Shown here: positions 44,084 through 53,889 of the stretch, in pieces
Numbering within the stretch: position 1 is the first letter of the stretch
Layout of the letters: the number at the start of each line of letters is the position of its first letter
Notes under the pieces: generated by a model
What the model saw: only the letters and a program-made list of their open reading frames with translations
The model's database searches: none
Told to the model about the DNA's origin: nothing
NCBI RefSeq assembly: GCF_014203025.1
Contig: NZ_JACHID010000001.1
Span: 186,001 to 250,000, forward strand
Origin: Desulfurispira natronophila
GTDB taxonomy: Bacteria; Chrysiogenota; Chrysiogenetes; Chrysiogenales; Chrysiogenaceae
Length of the DNA: 64,000 bases
Reading direction: 5' to 3'
Made by a program: the position numbers and the translations under genes

Positions 44084-45793
44084 TTACTCACTAGTGCCAT
44101 AAATAGTTATATTGACTACAAATCCCCCTTCACTTGGTGACTCCACTGTAAAGTCAAGCCTCTTGCCGTAGAGATTTTTCAAGCGCTCGTAAACATTGCT
44201 TAGTCCAACACCACTCCCCTTACCCACACCCATATCCAGTATAGAGTTAAGCTCCTTAGGATCAACACCATGGCCATTATCGGCTACGCTCATAGTAAAA
44301 GTATTATCCTGGACATCGATGCGAATATCTATGCTCCATTTACCGGGTTTACCTTTAAACGCATGAGCAAAACAGTTTTCAACCAAAGGCTGAATTATCA
44401 GCTGCGGTAGTTGAAAGCGCATGGCTGCGGGAGTAATGGCAAAATTTACTTCAATATTGTCACCAAAACGGGCTTTTTCTAATTCAAGATAGCCTTTGAC
44501 AATTTCTATTTCTGAGCTCAAAGGAACGGTATCACCGGTGCTTTTGAAAGTAATACGAAATATTTCGCTCATTTTAAGCAACAGCCTGCGTGCTTTGGGT
44601 GGATCTATACGAATGAGGCTCATTATAGTATTAAGGGAGTTAAAGAAGAAATGTGGATTGATTTGACGCTGCAAGGCGAGTAGCTCAGCTTGCATCGAGA
44701 GTTCTTTGTGTTTTTGCAATTTGGCAAACTCAATCTGTATACCAATGAGTTGTTGTAAGCCGGAAATAAGTTCTTGTACATATGGGGAAAACCCACGATT
44801 GCCCCAGTTGCGCAAAATAAGAAGGCCAGTTACCTCATCTGAGGCTTTGAGAGGAACGTAAAGCCCATTGTAAGGCAACCGCTTGCTACGACGATGGCGC
44901 TCACGACGGGTATATACTATCTCACCGGTACGCATGGCCTTGCGTGCATCACGATCGAAAAGTTGAGCAGAGTCCCCGTGCACCTCGTTGTCTATAGCAC
45001 CAAACGCAGAAAGCACCTGTTCATTATCTGTTATAGCAACAATATCAACCGGAACACTGCGGTGAATAATGCTGCACACCTGCTTGGCTCCTTCTGCACT
45101 GAAACCACCCTTAAAGTAGACAATAGTTTTGCCGGCAATATGCAAAGCATTGGATGTGGCAAAGCTTTGTTCTTTTTCTTGTTCAGAATTCATAAAATTC
45201 AGAACAAACAGTAGTAGTAGAGCCCCAAGGAAGTCGGTAGTAAAAGTAGCGAAACCACTTTTTACCAGGAAAAACAGGGCTATGGGGTAATCGGACAGGA
45301 GTGCAAAAAAGACAAGCATTTTGACCAGACAGATGAAAAGCACCTGTAATACTAAACGTGTGTTGATGCGATAAACATTCTTTCCCAGGTAACCACTGAT
45401 TGAGCCGATGGCTACAGAGCTAGCAAACTGAGCTAAACCAGCCCACTCTCCCAGAAAAAACTGGTATAAGCCAGCTATAGCACCCAAAATAGTGCCCCAA
45501 AAGAGGCTGCCCATCAAATATGATGCAGCTATTACAACTGCTGAGCCTGAGTAAAGGCGAGTACCATGGTATGGGGTAGCAAGAAACTCACTAAGAGTAA
45601 CGAGAAGAATAAAAAAAACCGTCAGCCGTGTTTGTGCCCGTGGGTCAGAAGCGTCTGAAAAGCAGTCCCGAATCCAGGGGTGCTTACCCAGTAAGAGTAT
45701 TATGATACCGTATACGCCAATTTGCTGAAATAGTTGTAAGAAAAGGTTAATGTTTGACTCAATGTCAATATTTTGAATTACCGTAATAATCAA
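44084..45793 (-). CDS. LytS-type sensor histidine kinase
   Basis: Membrane kinase of 569 residues. The N-terminal half has about six helices (20-205) in the 5TM-LYT pattern, with a SGSAVVIAASYLMGSLFWGTILGAI-like core. A GAF-like cytosolic domain (about 220-350) follows. The His_kinase domain has QINPHFFFNSLN (His near 381), then an ATPase with PLVENCFAHAFK and DNGHGVD, and GVGLSNVYERL. These kinases pair with LytTR regulators, but none is adjacent. The start is TTG 45793, overlapping the glgA stop (TTGA), so the kinase is translated with glycogen synthase. Confidence 0.92.
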   Translation of the reverse strand: MIITVIQNIDIESNINLFLQLFQQIGVYGIIILLLGKHPWIRDCFSDASDPRAQTRLTVFFILLVTLSEFLATPYHGTRLYSGSAVVIAASYLMGSLFWGTILGAIAGLYQFFLGEWAGLAQFASSVAIGSISGYLGKNVYRINTRLVLQVLFICLVKMLVFFALLSDYPIALFFLVKSGFATFTTDFLGALLLLFVLNFMNSEQEKEQSFATSNALHIAGKTIVYFKGGFSAEGAKQVCSIIHRSVPVDIVAITDNEQVLSAFGAIDNEVHGDSAQLFDRDARKAMRTGEIVYTRRERHRRSKRLPYNGLYVPLKASDEVTGLLILRNWGNRGFSPYVQELISGLQQLIGIQIEFAKLQKHKELSMQAELLALQRQINPHFFFNSLNTIMSLIRIDPPKARRLLLKMSEIFRITFKSTGDTVPLSSEIEIVKGYLELEKARFGDNIEVNFAITPAAMRFQLPQLIIQPLVENCFAHAFKGKPGKWSIDIRIDVQDNTFTMSVADNGHGVDPKELNSILDMGVGKGSGVGLSNVYERLKNLYGKRLDFTVESPSEGGFVVNITIYGTSE

Positions 45794-47247
45794 AACTCAT
45801 TCACCAGTATAGCGTACAGCTCTTTATATTGGCGGGCTGGCTTATCCCAACTAAAATCTCGCTTCATAGCGCGAATTCTCATTTGTTCAATATGACGAGG
45901 GCGGTCGTAGTATGTGCTAACTGCCCAGCCAATCGTATCATAGAGGGCACTGGCGGATATTTCTCGAAAGGTGAATCCGGTTCCATTACCGGTAAACTCG
46001 TCATAGTTCTCTACCGTATCTGCAAGTCCGCCAGTCTCACGAACAATGGGCAATGTGCCGTAGGCCAAGCTGTAAAGCTGGTTTAGACCACAAGGCTCAT
46101 AAAGTGATGGCATAAGAAAAAAATCAGCACCAGCCTCAACTAGGTGGGCTAGCTCTTCGCTATAACCAATATAACAACCAATGCGACCAGGAAATTTTTC
46201 AGGAAGGGCACTAAAAAAATTCTCAAAATGGCGCTCACCACTGCCAACCACTACCACTTGGCATTCCATGTTGACTACAGCAGCTTCAATAGACTCTCGA
46301 AGTAAATCAAGCCCCTTTTGCTCTGCAAACCTTCCAACAAAACCAAAGAGGGCCATATTGTCACGGACCTCTAAACCAAAACGCTCTTGTAATGCCCGCT
46401 TGTTACGCTGCTTGCCCTGCAGGTTGTATACATGATAGCGCTGGGGAATATGGGGGTCAGTAGATGGCGACCAAAGGCGATAATCAACACCATTCAAAAT
46501 CCCAACCAGTCGATCTGCTTTGTCTTGTAGAACATGATGTAAACCACCAGATCCAATAGGCTCACAAATTTCGCGGCTATAAGTGGGGCTTACAGTAGTT
46601 ACCGCATCGGAAAAAACAATGCCACCTTTAAGGAAGTTAACAGCGCCGTAGGATTCAAAAGTACCAGAGTGAAACTGGTGAGGAGGGACCCCGGCATAAC
46701 TGAGAACCTCTGTGTCGAAAACACCCTGATAGCCTATGTTGTGGATGGTTAAGAGTGATTTAGTACTGGTGAAAAATGCGTCGCCTGAAAATTTTAACAA
46801 GGCAGGAATAAGCGCTGTCTGCCAGTCGTTGCAGTGAACCACATTAGGTCTAAAATCAAGATCTTTGGCAACCTGAAGAGCAGCATGACAAAAGAAGGCA
46901 AATCGCCAAGGGTTATCTGCAAACTCTCCTTGAGAAGTATGGTAAAGCTCCTGACGGCCAAAGTATTTTTCAAAGTCAATAAAGTATATGTCAAGGCCGT
47001 GGTGAATCGTGTGATACAAAGAAAACCACTCTTCACAATTTCCCATGTGCACACACAGCGAATCCATACATTTTTCGATATTGTAGCGCTCCCGGTTCAC
47101 GCAACCGTATAAGGGCATCACTACTTTTATATTTACGCCTTTATTTTTTAGTGCCCGTGGCAGAGCTGAGCTGACATCTGCCAAGCCACCGCTCTTGGCA
47201 AAAGGCTCAACTTCACTTGAAACAAAGAGAATATTAAGTGTTTCCAT
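45790..47247 (-). CDS. glgA: Glycogen synthase (ADP-glucose type)
   Basis: GT5 glucosyltransferase of 485 residues. The donor site KSGGLADVSSALPRAL is near the N-terminus. HNIGYQGVF, the GRFAEQKGLDLL segment and the C-terminal SLYEPCGLNQLYSLAYGTLPIVRETGGLADTV stretch complete the GT-B fold. ATG 47247 is chosen because GGGAGG lies five bases upstream. An ATG 21 bases earlier has no good site. No glgB or glgC is nearby. It is linked to the LytS-type kinase by overlapping start and stop. Confidence 0.96.
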   Translation of the reverse strand: METLNILFVSSEVEPFAKSGGLADVSSALPRALKNKGVNIKVVMPLYGCVNRERYNIEKCMDSLCVHMGNCEEWFSLYHTIHHGLDIYFIDFEKYFGRQELYHTSQGEFADNPWRFAFFCHAALQVAKDLDFRPNVVHCNDWQTALIPALLKFSGDAFFTSTKSLLTIHNIGYQGVFDTEVLSYAGVPPHQFHSGTFESYGAVNFLKGGIVFSDAVTTVSPTYSREICEPIGSGGLHHVLQDKADRLVGILNGVDYRLWSPSTDPHIPQRYHVYNLQGKQRNKRALQERFGLEVRDNMALFGFVGRFAEQKGLDLLRESIEAAVVNMECQVVVVGSGERHFENFFSALPEKFPGRIGCYIGYSEELAHLVEAGADFFLMPSLYEPCGLNQLYSLAYGTLPIVRETGGLADTVENYDEFTGNGTGFTFREISASALYDTIGWAVSTYYDRPRHIEQMRIRAMKRDFSWDKPARQYKELYAILVNEF

Positions 47248-47729
47248 CACTGCCTCCCAGTCGCTCATTTATGAATATAAACATTTCATGTGCGGAATAT
47301 ATTATGATTAATATACGGGAAAGACAGTGGAGGGAAAAGTGTAATTCGGTAGATAGTGAATTTTAGCGATATGATAGATAGAATTATAATAGTTATTATG
47401 CACGATGTGAGTCTATAAGACCTAGTTGGGCAATTGACAAAAGTGACTGCCTGCGCACAAGGAGTTTGTATTACCTGACATAAATTGAAAATGTGGCTTT
47501 CTTAAATACAAATGACTCTTCCAATGAGGTTTCAACTCTCACTGTCCTATGTGATGTCTTATAATCAACAGGAATCTGGTTGTTGAAGAAATAACTTCAT
47601 TTTAGTTACAAGTATAACGAATGCACATTAGAAGATATTATTCTATATGGAGTAGTGGCACACGTGGCACATTCATGCTCATGGCAGCATAAACCATGAG
47701 CATGAAAATACCTTGCTTAAGAGAGTAGG
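47248..47729. other. AT-rich intergenic region between gltX and glgA
   Basis: About 480 bases with no supported gene on either strand. The part next to glgA probably carries its promoter, but I could not pick a convincing one. The end near gltX contains the hairpin listed at 47672-47706, preceded by a short direct repeat (GTGGCAC twice, near 47655-47670). Confidence 0.5.
47672..47706. terminator. Strong 13-base hairpin downstream of gltX
   Basis: TTCATGCTCATGG (47672-47684) and CCATGAGCATGAA (47694-47706) are perfect arms with a 9-base loop, 24 bases past the gltX stop. No U-tract follows on the gltX strand, so it may protect the mRNA end or act as a Rho-linked terminator rather than an intrinsic one. 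Confidence 0.55.
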
Positions 47730-49178
47730 TCAGTTACCATTGGCAGAAATACTTTGAGCCCATTGCAAACGTTTCAATACTTGTTCCTTGCCCAGAACTG
47801 GAACGAGCAAGTCGAGTTCTGGGCCACGACATTTACCAGTCAGGGCTACCCGCAAGGTCATAAAAAGGTTTTTTCCTTTAGCCTTGGCTAGTTTGCCACT
47901 TTGCTTGGCAATCTGCTTCCAGGTTTCGCTGTCGATGCTGTCATGTTCAGAAACTGATTTTTCAACTTCACGCAGCAGAGGCAGAGAAGTTTCCAGTTGA
48001 AGAAACGCACGGCCCTCATCTTCCAGCTGTGGTTGCTGATGAAGAAATATAGGGTAGTACTCGGTAATATCTGCCAGTACAGTACAGTTGCCACGGATAA
48101 TATCTATTTCTTTTTGCAACTGGCTTAAGTCAATTTGATGGGATACCATGTCAGCTTGTTTCAAATAAGGCAGGAATAAGCCGGTAATGCGTTGCAAGTC
48201 AGCTTCACGTATGTAGTGAGCGTTCATCCAGTTCAGTTTGTCATTGTCAAACACCGCTGCTGCCTTGTTGATTCGATCAAGGCTAAACAACTCAATTATC
48301 CGTTCTATGTCAAAAACCTCTTCCTCACTACCACTGCTCCAGCCCAGCAAGCTCAGGTAATTGACCATGGCTTCTGGTAGATATCCCTGCTCACGATACT
48401 GTCCGATACTGGTAGCACCATGGCGCTTGCTAAGCTTGGATCGGTCCTCCCCCAAAATAAGACTGACATGAGCGTAACGGGGTGGGTTGACTTCAAGTGC
48501 CTCACAAATCATCATTTGACGCAAGGTGTTGCTCAAATGCTCTTCAGCGCGAATAACGTGAGTTATTTTCATCAGAACATCGTCAATACTGACGCAAAAG
48601 TTGTATACTGGCATGCCGTCAGATCTTAAAATAATGAAATCACCAATCATGCCTTGCTTGAAAGAGACGTGACCGCGAACCAAGTCATCAAGCACATAGT
48701 CACGATTGGGTATACGAAAGCGAACTGTTGGCTTGCGCCCTTCGTCCAAGCGTTGTTGTCGTTCAGAGTCGCTGAGATTTCTACAGCGACCATCGTAGTG
48801 TGGAGGAACTTTGCGGCGTTGAGCATCTACACGTATTTGCTCAAGCTCCTCATCAGTGCAGTAACAATGATATGCCTTTTCATTATCCAGCAGGCGCTGA
48901 GCATATTGCTGATAAATCTCACCACGCTCTGATTGGCGGTAGGGGCCATAATCACCTGGCTTGTCAGGCCCTTCATCCCATTCAACGCCAAGCCATTGCA
49001 GGTCATCCAAAACCATTTGCTCGCTTTCTCGTGTACTGCGTGCAAGATCAGTATCTTCGACGCGAAGCACAAAGGTTCCTTGATTTGCACGAGCAAAGAA
49101 AAAATTAAAAAGTGCGGTACGAGCACCACCAACGTGCAGGTGGCCAGTAGGGCTGGGAGCAAAGCGGACTCTTATCAT
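47730..49178 (-). CDS. gltX: Glutamyl-tRNA synthetase
   Basis: Charges tRNA-Glu, supplying also the C5 haem pathway that needs HemL. The 482 residues include the class I HIGH-type motif (FAPSPTGHLHVGGARTALF), VLRVEDTD, the MPVYNFCVSIDD region and the KLSKR-type motif in DRSKLSKRHGATS (about 245). The helical anticodon-binding end is intact. ATG 49178 is preferred because GGAG is 8 bases away, whereas the ATG at 49184 is only 2 bases from it. Confidence 0.97.
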   Translation of the reverse strand: MIRVRFAPSPTGHLHVGGARTALFNFFFARANQGTFVLRVEDTDLARSTRESEQMVLDDLQWLGVEWDEGPDKPGDYGPYRQSERGEIYQQYAQRLLDNEKAYHCYCTDEELEQIRVDAQRRKVPPHYDGRCRNLSDSERQQRLDEGRKPTVRFRIPNRDYVLDDLVRGHVSFKQGMIGDFIILRSDGMPVYNFCVSIDDVLMKITHVIRAEEHLSNTLRQMMICEALEVNPPRYAHVSLILGEDRSKLSKRHGATSIGQYREQGYLPEAMVNYLSLLGWSSGSEEEVFDIERIIELFSLDRINKAAAVFDNDKLNWMNAHYIREADLQRITGLFLPYLKQADMVSHQIDLSQLQKEIDIIRGNCTVLADITEYYPIFLHQQPQLEDEGRAFLQLETSLPLLREVEKSVSEHDSIDSETWKQIAKQSGKLAKAKGKNLFMTLRVALTGKCRGPELDLLVPVLGKEQVLKRLQWAQSISANGN

Positions 49179-49662
49179 AACCATATCTCCGTCGCTATAA
49201 GTGTTTTAATGCAGTTTATTGTTTGCAGAATAGCTGATGTTAAGTTTTTTGAGTATAAACTGCCATGGGCTTGTAAGGTTATAGCTGGTTTTGAATTGCG
49301 CAGTTAAAATGCCATAAGCATTACAAAACAGCAAGGGGGCAGAATTATAAATCACTAGTTTTGCAAAATACCCCCGATGTAAACAACACATACTGTATAA
49401 ATTTACTGAAATATCTATTTACATCGCAACAAAACTCACATAAAAACACTTAGCATCACATGTTGTAACCAAGCTTCCTCCGCCACCTGGCACCTTACTC
49501 AAGCACTCTCATATTGCTAGACAAACCAAAGGTCCTCCAGGTGCAATGTGCATGCAGAGCAACGAGCGAGGCGCTCCTTAATCACGTCTCAGTTGCAAGC
49601 GACAACGAGCATTACCGTAGATGAAGAGTTATTAGCAGCCTGCCACCCATAACGGGGGAAAT
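49179..49662. other. Divergent intergenic region between gltX and the hybrid kinase
   Basis: About 480 bases without a supported gene. A perfect TATAAT on the minus strand (49344-49349) may be the -10 of a gltX promoter, though its -35 is poor. An inverted repeat CACCTGG (49484-49490) / CCAGGTG (49537-49543) lies nearer the kinase. Composition becomes more GC-rich toward the kinase end. Confidence 0.45.
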
Positions 49663-52542
49663 ATGAATCCTTTAGCTCGTAACCTTTGCTGCCTGTTTAT
49701 TCTTTTTTGCTTGGTGCATCCCGGCACGTCACTGGCGGCCCCCGTCAAGCTGACGTCTGCAGAACGAGCTTATCTGGATGCCCTGGGTCCGATCACCGTT
49801 GCACCTGATCCTGACTGGCCACCCTTTGAGTATATGGATGAAGATGGCAATTTCCTCGGTATTGCTGCTGATTTGCTGGCACTGCTGGAAAAGCGCCTGA
49901 AAATTGAGTTTACCTACGTCATTCCCCGAGACTGGGAGGAGGCCCTGGAGCTTTCGCAAAGCAGCGAGGTGCTCATTCTTCCCTTTCTCAACCAGACGCC
50001 TGCCCGCGAGGAGTGGCTCACCTTCACCAAGCCCTTGTTAGTCGACCCCAATGTCTTTGTCACTCGCGAGGAGCACCCCTTTATCGTTGATGCCACGACC
50101 CTGACAGGCGAAACGATTGTGTTGCCACCGGGAACATCTATTGAAGAGCGCGTCCTTCAGGACTTCCCCAATCTCACCGTCATTCATGTTCCCTCTGAAG
50201 ACGAAGTCTTTGCAGCCGTTTCCGATCGCCAGGCCGATATGACTCTACGCTCTCTTACCATTGCTGCCTATACCATTCGCAAGGAGGGCCTGTTCAACCT
50301 GAAGATTGCGGGCCAGGCGCCAGAGCAGTACACCAATCACCTGCGCATGGGTGTTCTCAAGAGCGAGCCTAAGCTGCGGGATATTCTCGACAAGGGTATT
50401 GCCACCATTACCCACCGGGAACGCGAGGAAATTGTCAATCGGCATGTCAACATAACCTTAGTTCAGCCTATCAATTATCGTTTAATACAAGGCACAGGGG
50501 CCGGTGTTATCCTTCTGCTTGTCATCGGGCTTTATTGGAATTTGCGACTGAAAAAACTTAACCAAAATCTGCTTGAAAGTGAACGTAGCAAATCCCTGCT
50601 TATCACTAACCTGCCAGGGATGGTCTATCGTTGCCGTTACGACTATTACTGGACCATGGAGTTTGTGTCTGAAGGATGTAAGCAGCTGACGGGATATGCT
50701 CCTGAGGATCTTCTCCACAATCGAACCATTCCTTTTCGTGATTTGATATGTCCGGAAGATCACCACTGGATTGAGCATTCTTGGGAGGAGGCCCGACGCA
50801 AGGGCACACCGGCAGTGCTGGAGTACCCTCTGATTACAGCCGATGGCTCTACGCGGTGGGTTTTTGAACAAGGTGATTTTGTCTATGACAGCAAGGGGCA
50901 GGTAGCGGCGCTGGAGGGACTGATCATTGATATCAGCCAGCGAAAGCTACTGGAGCAGCAACTTCAGCGTGCCAAGGAAGAGGCGGAGAGCGCCAATGCT
51001 GCCAAATCGGAATTTTTAGCCAACATGAGCCACGAAATCCGCACTCCCATGAATGCCGTCCTTGGCCTGACCCACCTTTGCCTGCAAACAGAGCTAAGCG
51101 TCGAACAACGTAATCTGCTCACCAAATCATATACCGCTGCCGAATCCTTGCTGCAAATTCTTAATGACATTCTCGACCTCTCCAAGATCGAAGCAGGCAA
51201 ACTGGAAATGGAGTGGGTCAGTTGCGATTTGTGTGATGTGCTCAATCGGCTCTATGGTTTACTGGCTTTTCGTGCTGAAGAGAAGGGTTTGCAGTTGGAG
51301 ACCCAAATTGATCCGCAAGTACCCCGCATGGTAGTGGGCGACCCCATGCGCTTGGGGCAGGTTCTGCTAAACTTGGTGGGCAATGCTGTCAAGTTTACAC
51401 AGAAAGGTACTATTACTCTGGCCGTTGAACTCAGCCATCAGACATGTGATGAAACTGTGCTGCGCTTTCGCGTAGCCGATACTGGCATCGGCATGACCGC
51501 CCACCAGCAAGAGCAACTCTTTGAATCGTTCACTCAGACCGATGCCACCATATCCCGCCAGTTTGGCGGAACCGGACTGGGGCTTGCCATTTCCAGACGA
51601 CTGGTCGCCCTTATGGGCGGTGACATAACGGTTCAGAGTCAATCTGGCCATGGCTCTGTTTTCGCCTTCACTGTCCATTTTCGTCCTAATCAAACCTCTA
51701 CCGACTCACTACACAATAGCTGGAGCCAGAGGTCCACAGAAGCTCAGCCCACTACGGACTACCAAATTTCTCCGTTGGTTGGCTGCAACATACTTTTGGT
51801 AGAGGACATGGCACTCAACCAGGAGGTAGCGCGTGGAATGCTCAGTAAAATGGGAGCCAATGTCGCTATCGCTAACCACGGTGGTGAAGCTCTGCAAAAG
51901 CTGGAAGAAGACTCATTTGATGCCATACTCATGGACATGCGCATGCCTGAGATGGACGGCATCACAGCCACTCGTCACATAAGAGGAAACAATCGCTGGC
52001 AGCATTTGCCTATTATCGCCATGACCGCCAATGCCATGGCTGGTGACGTTAAGCTTTGCCTGGAAGCCGGTATGAACGATCATATCGCCAAACCTGTTTT
52101 TGCTCAGCAGCTTCTAAGAGTTCTCCTGAAATGGATCAAACCTCAAGCAACACCGCTTGAAATAAAGCATTTCAATTCCTTTCAGGATGTAGCAGGCTTG
52201 CCTTTGCTTCCTGGTGTCAACATCGAACAGGTGCTAGCTGACCTCGATATGGAACCCAGTGAGTACCTGGAGCTCCTCAAGATATATCGTGACACTCAGA
52301 GCCTGGTTGTAGACCATATATCCAGCGCACTGGAGCAGGGTGATGCTGATACAGCCAGTAGGCTTGCTCACTCACTTCGTGGTACTTCGGCTAATATGGG
52401 TATTACTGAAGTTTCCTGCCTGGCAGAGATAATAGAGTCTCAGCTACGATCTGGAGCAGATATCGTAAACGTTGAGAAATCACTTCGGCAACTTGAGCGT
52501 GCGCACACGCAGATACTGGCTATCATTAATAATCTCCAATAG
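49663..52542 (+). CDS. Hybrid sensor kinase with periplasmic solute-binding domain, PAS, REC and HPt
   Basis: Multi-domain kinase of 959 residues. In order: signal peptide (1-26), an SBP_bac_3 type ligand domain (about 35-270, DPDWPPFEYMDEDGNFLGIAADL pattern), a membrane helix (about 282-300), PAS (about 310-425), HisKA with MSHEIRTPMN (His near 458), HATPase (GTGLGLAIS), REC with phospho-Asp in AILMDMRMPEMDG (near 757), and HPt with LAHSLRGTSANMG (His near 903). No separate regulator is adjacent, so the HPt must hand phosphate to an unlinked one. The ligand domain is of the amino-acid/polyamine binding class. It stands before a TAXI-TRAP transporter and may sense the same ligand. Confidence 0.93.
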   Translation: MNPLARNLCCLFILFCLVHPGTSLAAPVKLTSAERAYLDALGPITVAPDPDWPPFEYMDEDGNFLGIAADLLALLEKRLKIEFTYVIPRDWEEALELSQSSEVLILPFLNQTPAREEWLTFTKPLLVDPNVFVTREEHPFIVDATTLTGETIVLPPGTSIEERVLQDFPNLTVIHVPSEDEVFAAVSDRQADMTLRSLTIAAYTIRKEGLFNLKIAGQAPEQYTNHLRMGVLKSEPKLRDILDKGIATITHREREEIVNRHVNITLVQPINYRLIQGTGAGVILLLVIGLYWNLRLKKLNQNLLESERSKSLLITNLPGMVYRCRYDYYWTMEFVSEGCKQLTGYAPEDLLHNRTIPFRDLICPEDHHWIEHSWEEARRKGTPAVLEYPLITADGSTRWVFEQGDFVYDSKGQVAALEGLIIDISQRKLLEQQLQRAKEEAESANAAKSEFLANMSHEIRTPMNAVLGLTHLCLQTELSVEQRNLLTKSYTAAESLLQILNDILDLSKIEAGKLEMEWVSCDLCDVLNRLYGLLAFRAEEKGLQLETQIDPQVPRMVVGDPMRLGQVLLNLVGNAVKFTQKGTITLAVELSHQTCDETVLRFRVADTGIGMTAHQQEQLFESFTQTDATISRQFGGTGLGLAISRRLVALMGGDITVQSQSGHGSVFAFTVHFRPNQTSTDSLHNSWSQRSTEAQPTTDYQISPLVGCNILLVEDMALNQEVARGMLSKMGANVAIANHGGEALQKLEEDSFDAILMDMRMPEMDGITATRHIRGNNRWQHLPIIAMTANAMAGDVKLCLEAGMNDHIAKPVFAQQLLRVLLKWIKPQATPLEIKHFNSFQDVAGLPLLPGVNIEQVLADLDMEPSEYLELLKIYRDTQSLVVDHISSALEQGDADTASRLAHSLRGTSANMGITEVSCLAEIIESQLRSGADIVNVEKSLRQLERAHTQILAIINNLQ

Positions 52543-52633
52543 TACCAGGTGCTTGCAGGTCACTTTAATTGAAAGATAATATTCTGCCACTCCTCTGTTA
52601 GTATAAATATTCATACACCTTGAATCTATTTTG

Positions 52634-52664
52634 TTGACACAATTGAAAAATACTCACATATAAA
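52634..52664 (+). promoter_or_regulatory. Promoter of the TAXI-TRAP operon
   Basis: TTGACA (52634-52639) and TATAAA (52659-52664, 5/6) are spaced 19 bases apart, 50 bases before the binding-protein ATG. The long spacer makes this moderate evidence. Confidence 0.45.
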
Positions 52665-52714
52665 AAATTGTTTGTATCACTGCTTTACTTGTTCTCAGGA
52701 AGAAGGAGGATCGT

Positions 52715-53710
52715 ATGAAGTGTTTTTTGCCTACTCGCCTTGTGTTCAGTTTGTTTATTGTGGGTATGCTGGTTCTGGCCAGTTTTTCCACCGCATCAGC
52801 CCAGCGCAGCGCACAGCAGTTTGTAACCATTGGAACTGGCGGTGTCACCGGGGTGTACTACCCGGTAGGTGGTGCCATTTGCCGACTGGTAAACGCTAAC
52901 CGTGCTGAGCATGGAGTTCGCTGCACCGTTGAATCCACTGGTGGCTCAATTTTTAACCTTAACAGTATTCGCAGTGGCGATCTGGACATTGGCATAGTGC
53001 AGTCTGACTGGCAGTACCATGCCTATCACGGCACCAGCCGATTTGAAGATGCCGGCCCCAACCGCAATCTGCGCGCACTCTTCTCTATTCACCCCGAAGC
53101 CTTTACCGTCATCGCCCGTGCTGACGCCAATGCTTCCAAGTTCGAAGATCTCCGTGGCAAACGTATCAGTATCGGCGATCCTGGCTCCGGTCAGCGTGCC
53201 TCCATGGACTTGCTGATGGAAGCGCTGGGCTGGAAGTACAGTGTGTTCCGCGCCACCTATGACCTGCGCGCAGCCGAGCAGTCAATTGCCCTGTGCAACA
53301 ACCAGATCGACGCCATGGTCTACTTTGTGGGACACCCCAACGGTTCCATCCAGGAAGCAACGACAACCTGTGACAGCCGCATTATTGAAGTTTCCGGCCC
53401 TGCCGTAAATGAGCTCATTGAGGAGCGCCCGTACTATCGTACCGCCACTATTCCCGGTGGCATGTACCGTGGCAACCCCAATGACGTAGAGAGCTTTGGT
53501 GTGGGTGCCCTGCTGGTTGCCTCTACCGATGTTTCCAACGATGTGGTCTACCACCTGGTGAAGTCACTTTTTGAAGGCCTTGATAACTTCAAGCGCCTCC
53601 ACCCCGCCCTTGAGCACCTTGAGCGTGAAGCTATGGTCAGCGATGCCATTGCCATACCTCTCCATCCCGGTGCAGAGCGCTACTTCAAGGAAGCTGGTCT
53701 GATCGACTGA
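52715..53710 (+). CDS. TAXI family TRAP transporter solute-binding protein
   Basis: Periplasmic receptor of 331 residues. The signal peptide ends TASAQR. The mature part starts with the family hallmark VTIGTGGVTGVYYPVGGAIC. RCTVESTGGSIFNL, the GDLDIGIVQSDWQY segment and the RISIGDPGSGQRASM segment follow. TAXI proteins bind glutamate or related small acids or amino compounds. Here the downstream agmatine genes point to agmatine or a polyamine precursor. The ribosome binding site AAGGAGG is very strong. A terminator separates it from the permease, giving excess receptor. Confidence 0.94.
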   Translation: MKCFLPTRLVFSLFIVGMLVLASFSTASAQRSAQQFVTIGTGGVTGVYYPVGGAICRLVNANRAEHGVRCTVESTGGSIFNLNSIRSGDLDIGIVQSDWQYHAYHGTSRFEDAGPNRNLRALFSIHPEAFTVIARADANASKFEDLRGKRISIGDPGSGQRASMDLLMEALGWKYSVFRATYDLRAAEQSIALCNNQIDAMVYFVGHPNGSIQEATTTCDSRIIEVSGPAVNELIEERPYYRTATIPGGMYRGNPNDVESFGVGALLVASTDVSNDVVYHLVKSLFEGLDNFKRLHPALEHLEREAMVSDAIAIPLHPGAERYFKEAGLID

Positions 53711-53718
53711 TTTCTGGT

Positions 53719-53750
53719 ATCAGCCCCGATACTCTCGGGGCTGATTTTTA
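53719..53750 (+). terminator. Rho-independent terminator inside the TRAP operon
   Basis: A perfect 11-base stem, ATCAGCCCCGA (53719-53729) with TCGGGGCTGAT (53735-53745), and a 5-base loop, followed by TTTTTA. It sits just after the binding-protein stop and before the permease, so read-through probably sets a receptor-rich ratio. Confidence 0.9.
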
Positions 53751-53889
53751 TCGCCAGACCACGTCTATGTATTTCAGATAATACAACAATTCTGTTGGTT
53801 GAAAAGTACTCAGCTGTCGACATGGCATCACAAACAGCCTTGCCAATGAGTGGTTTTCAGCAAACGGTAAATATCCAATCGGAGTAATT

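Noticed and set aside
47400-47600. Possible riboswitch or small RNA in the glgA-gltX gap
   Set aside because: Only weak, short complementary stretches were found and no known motif.
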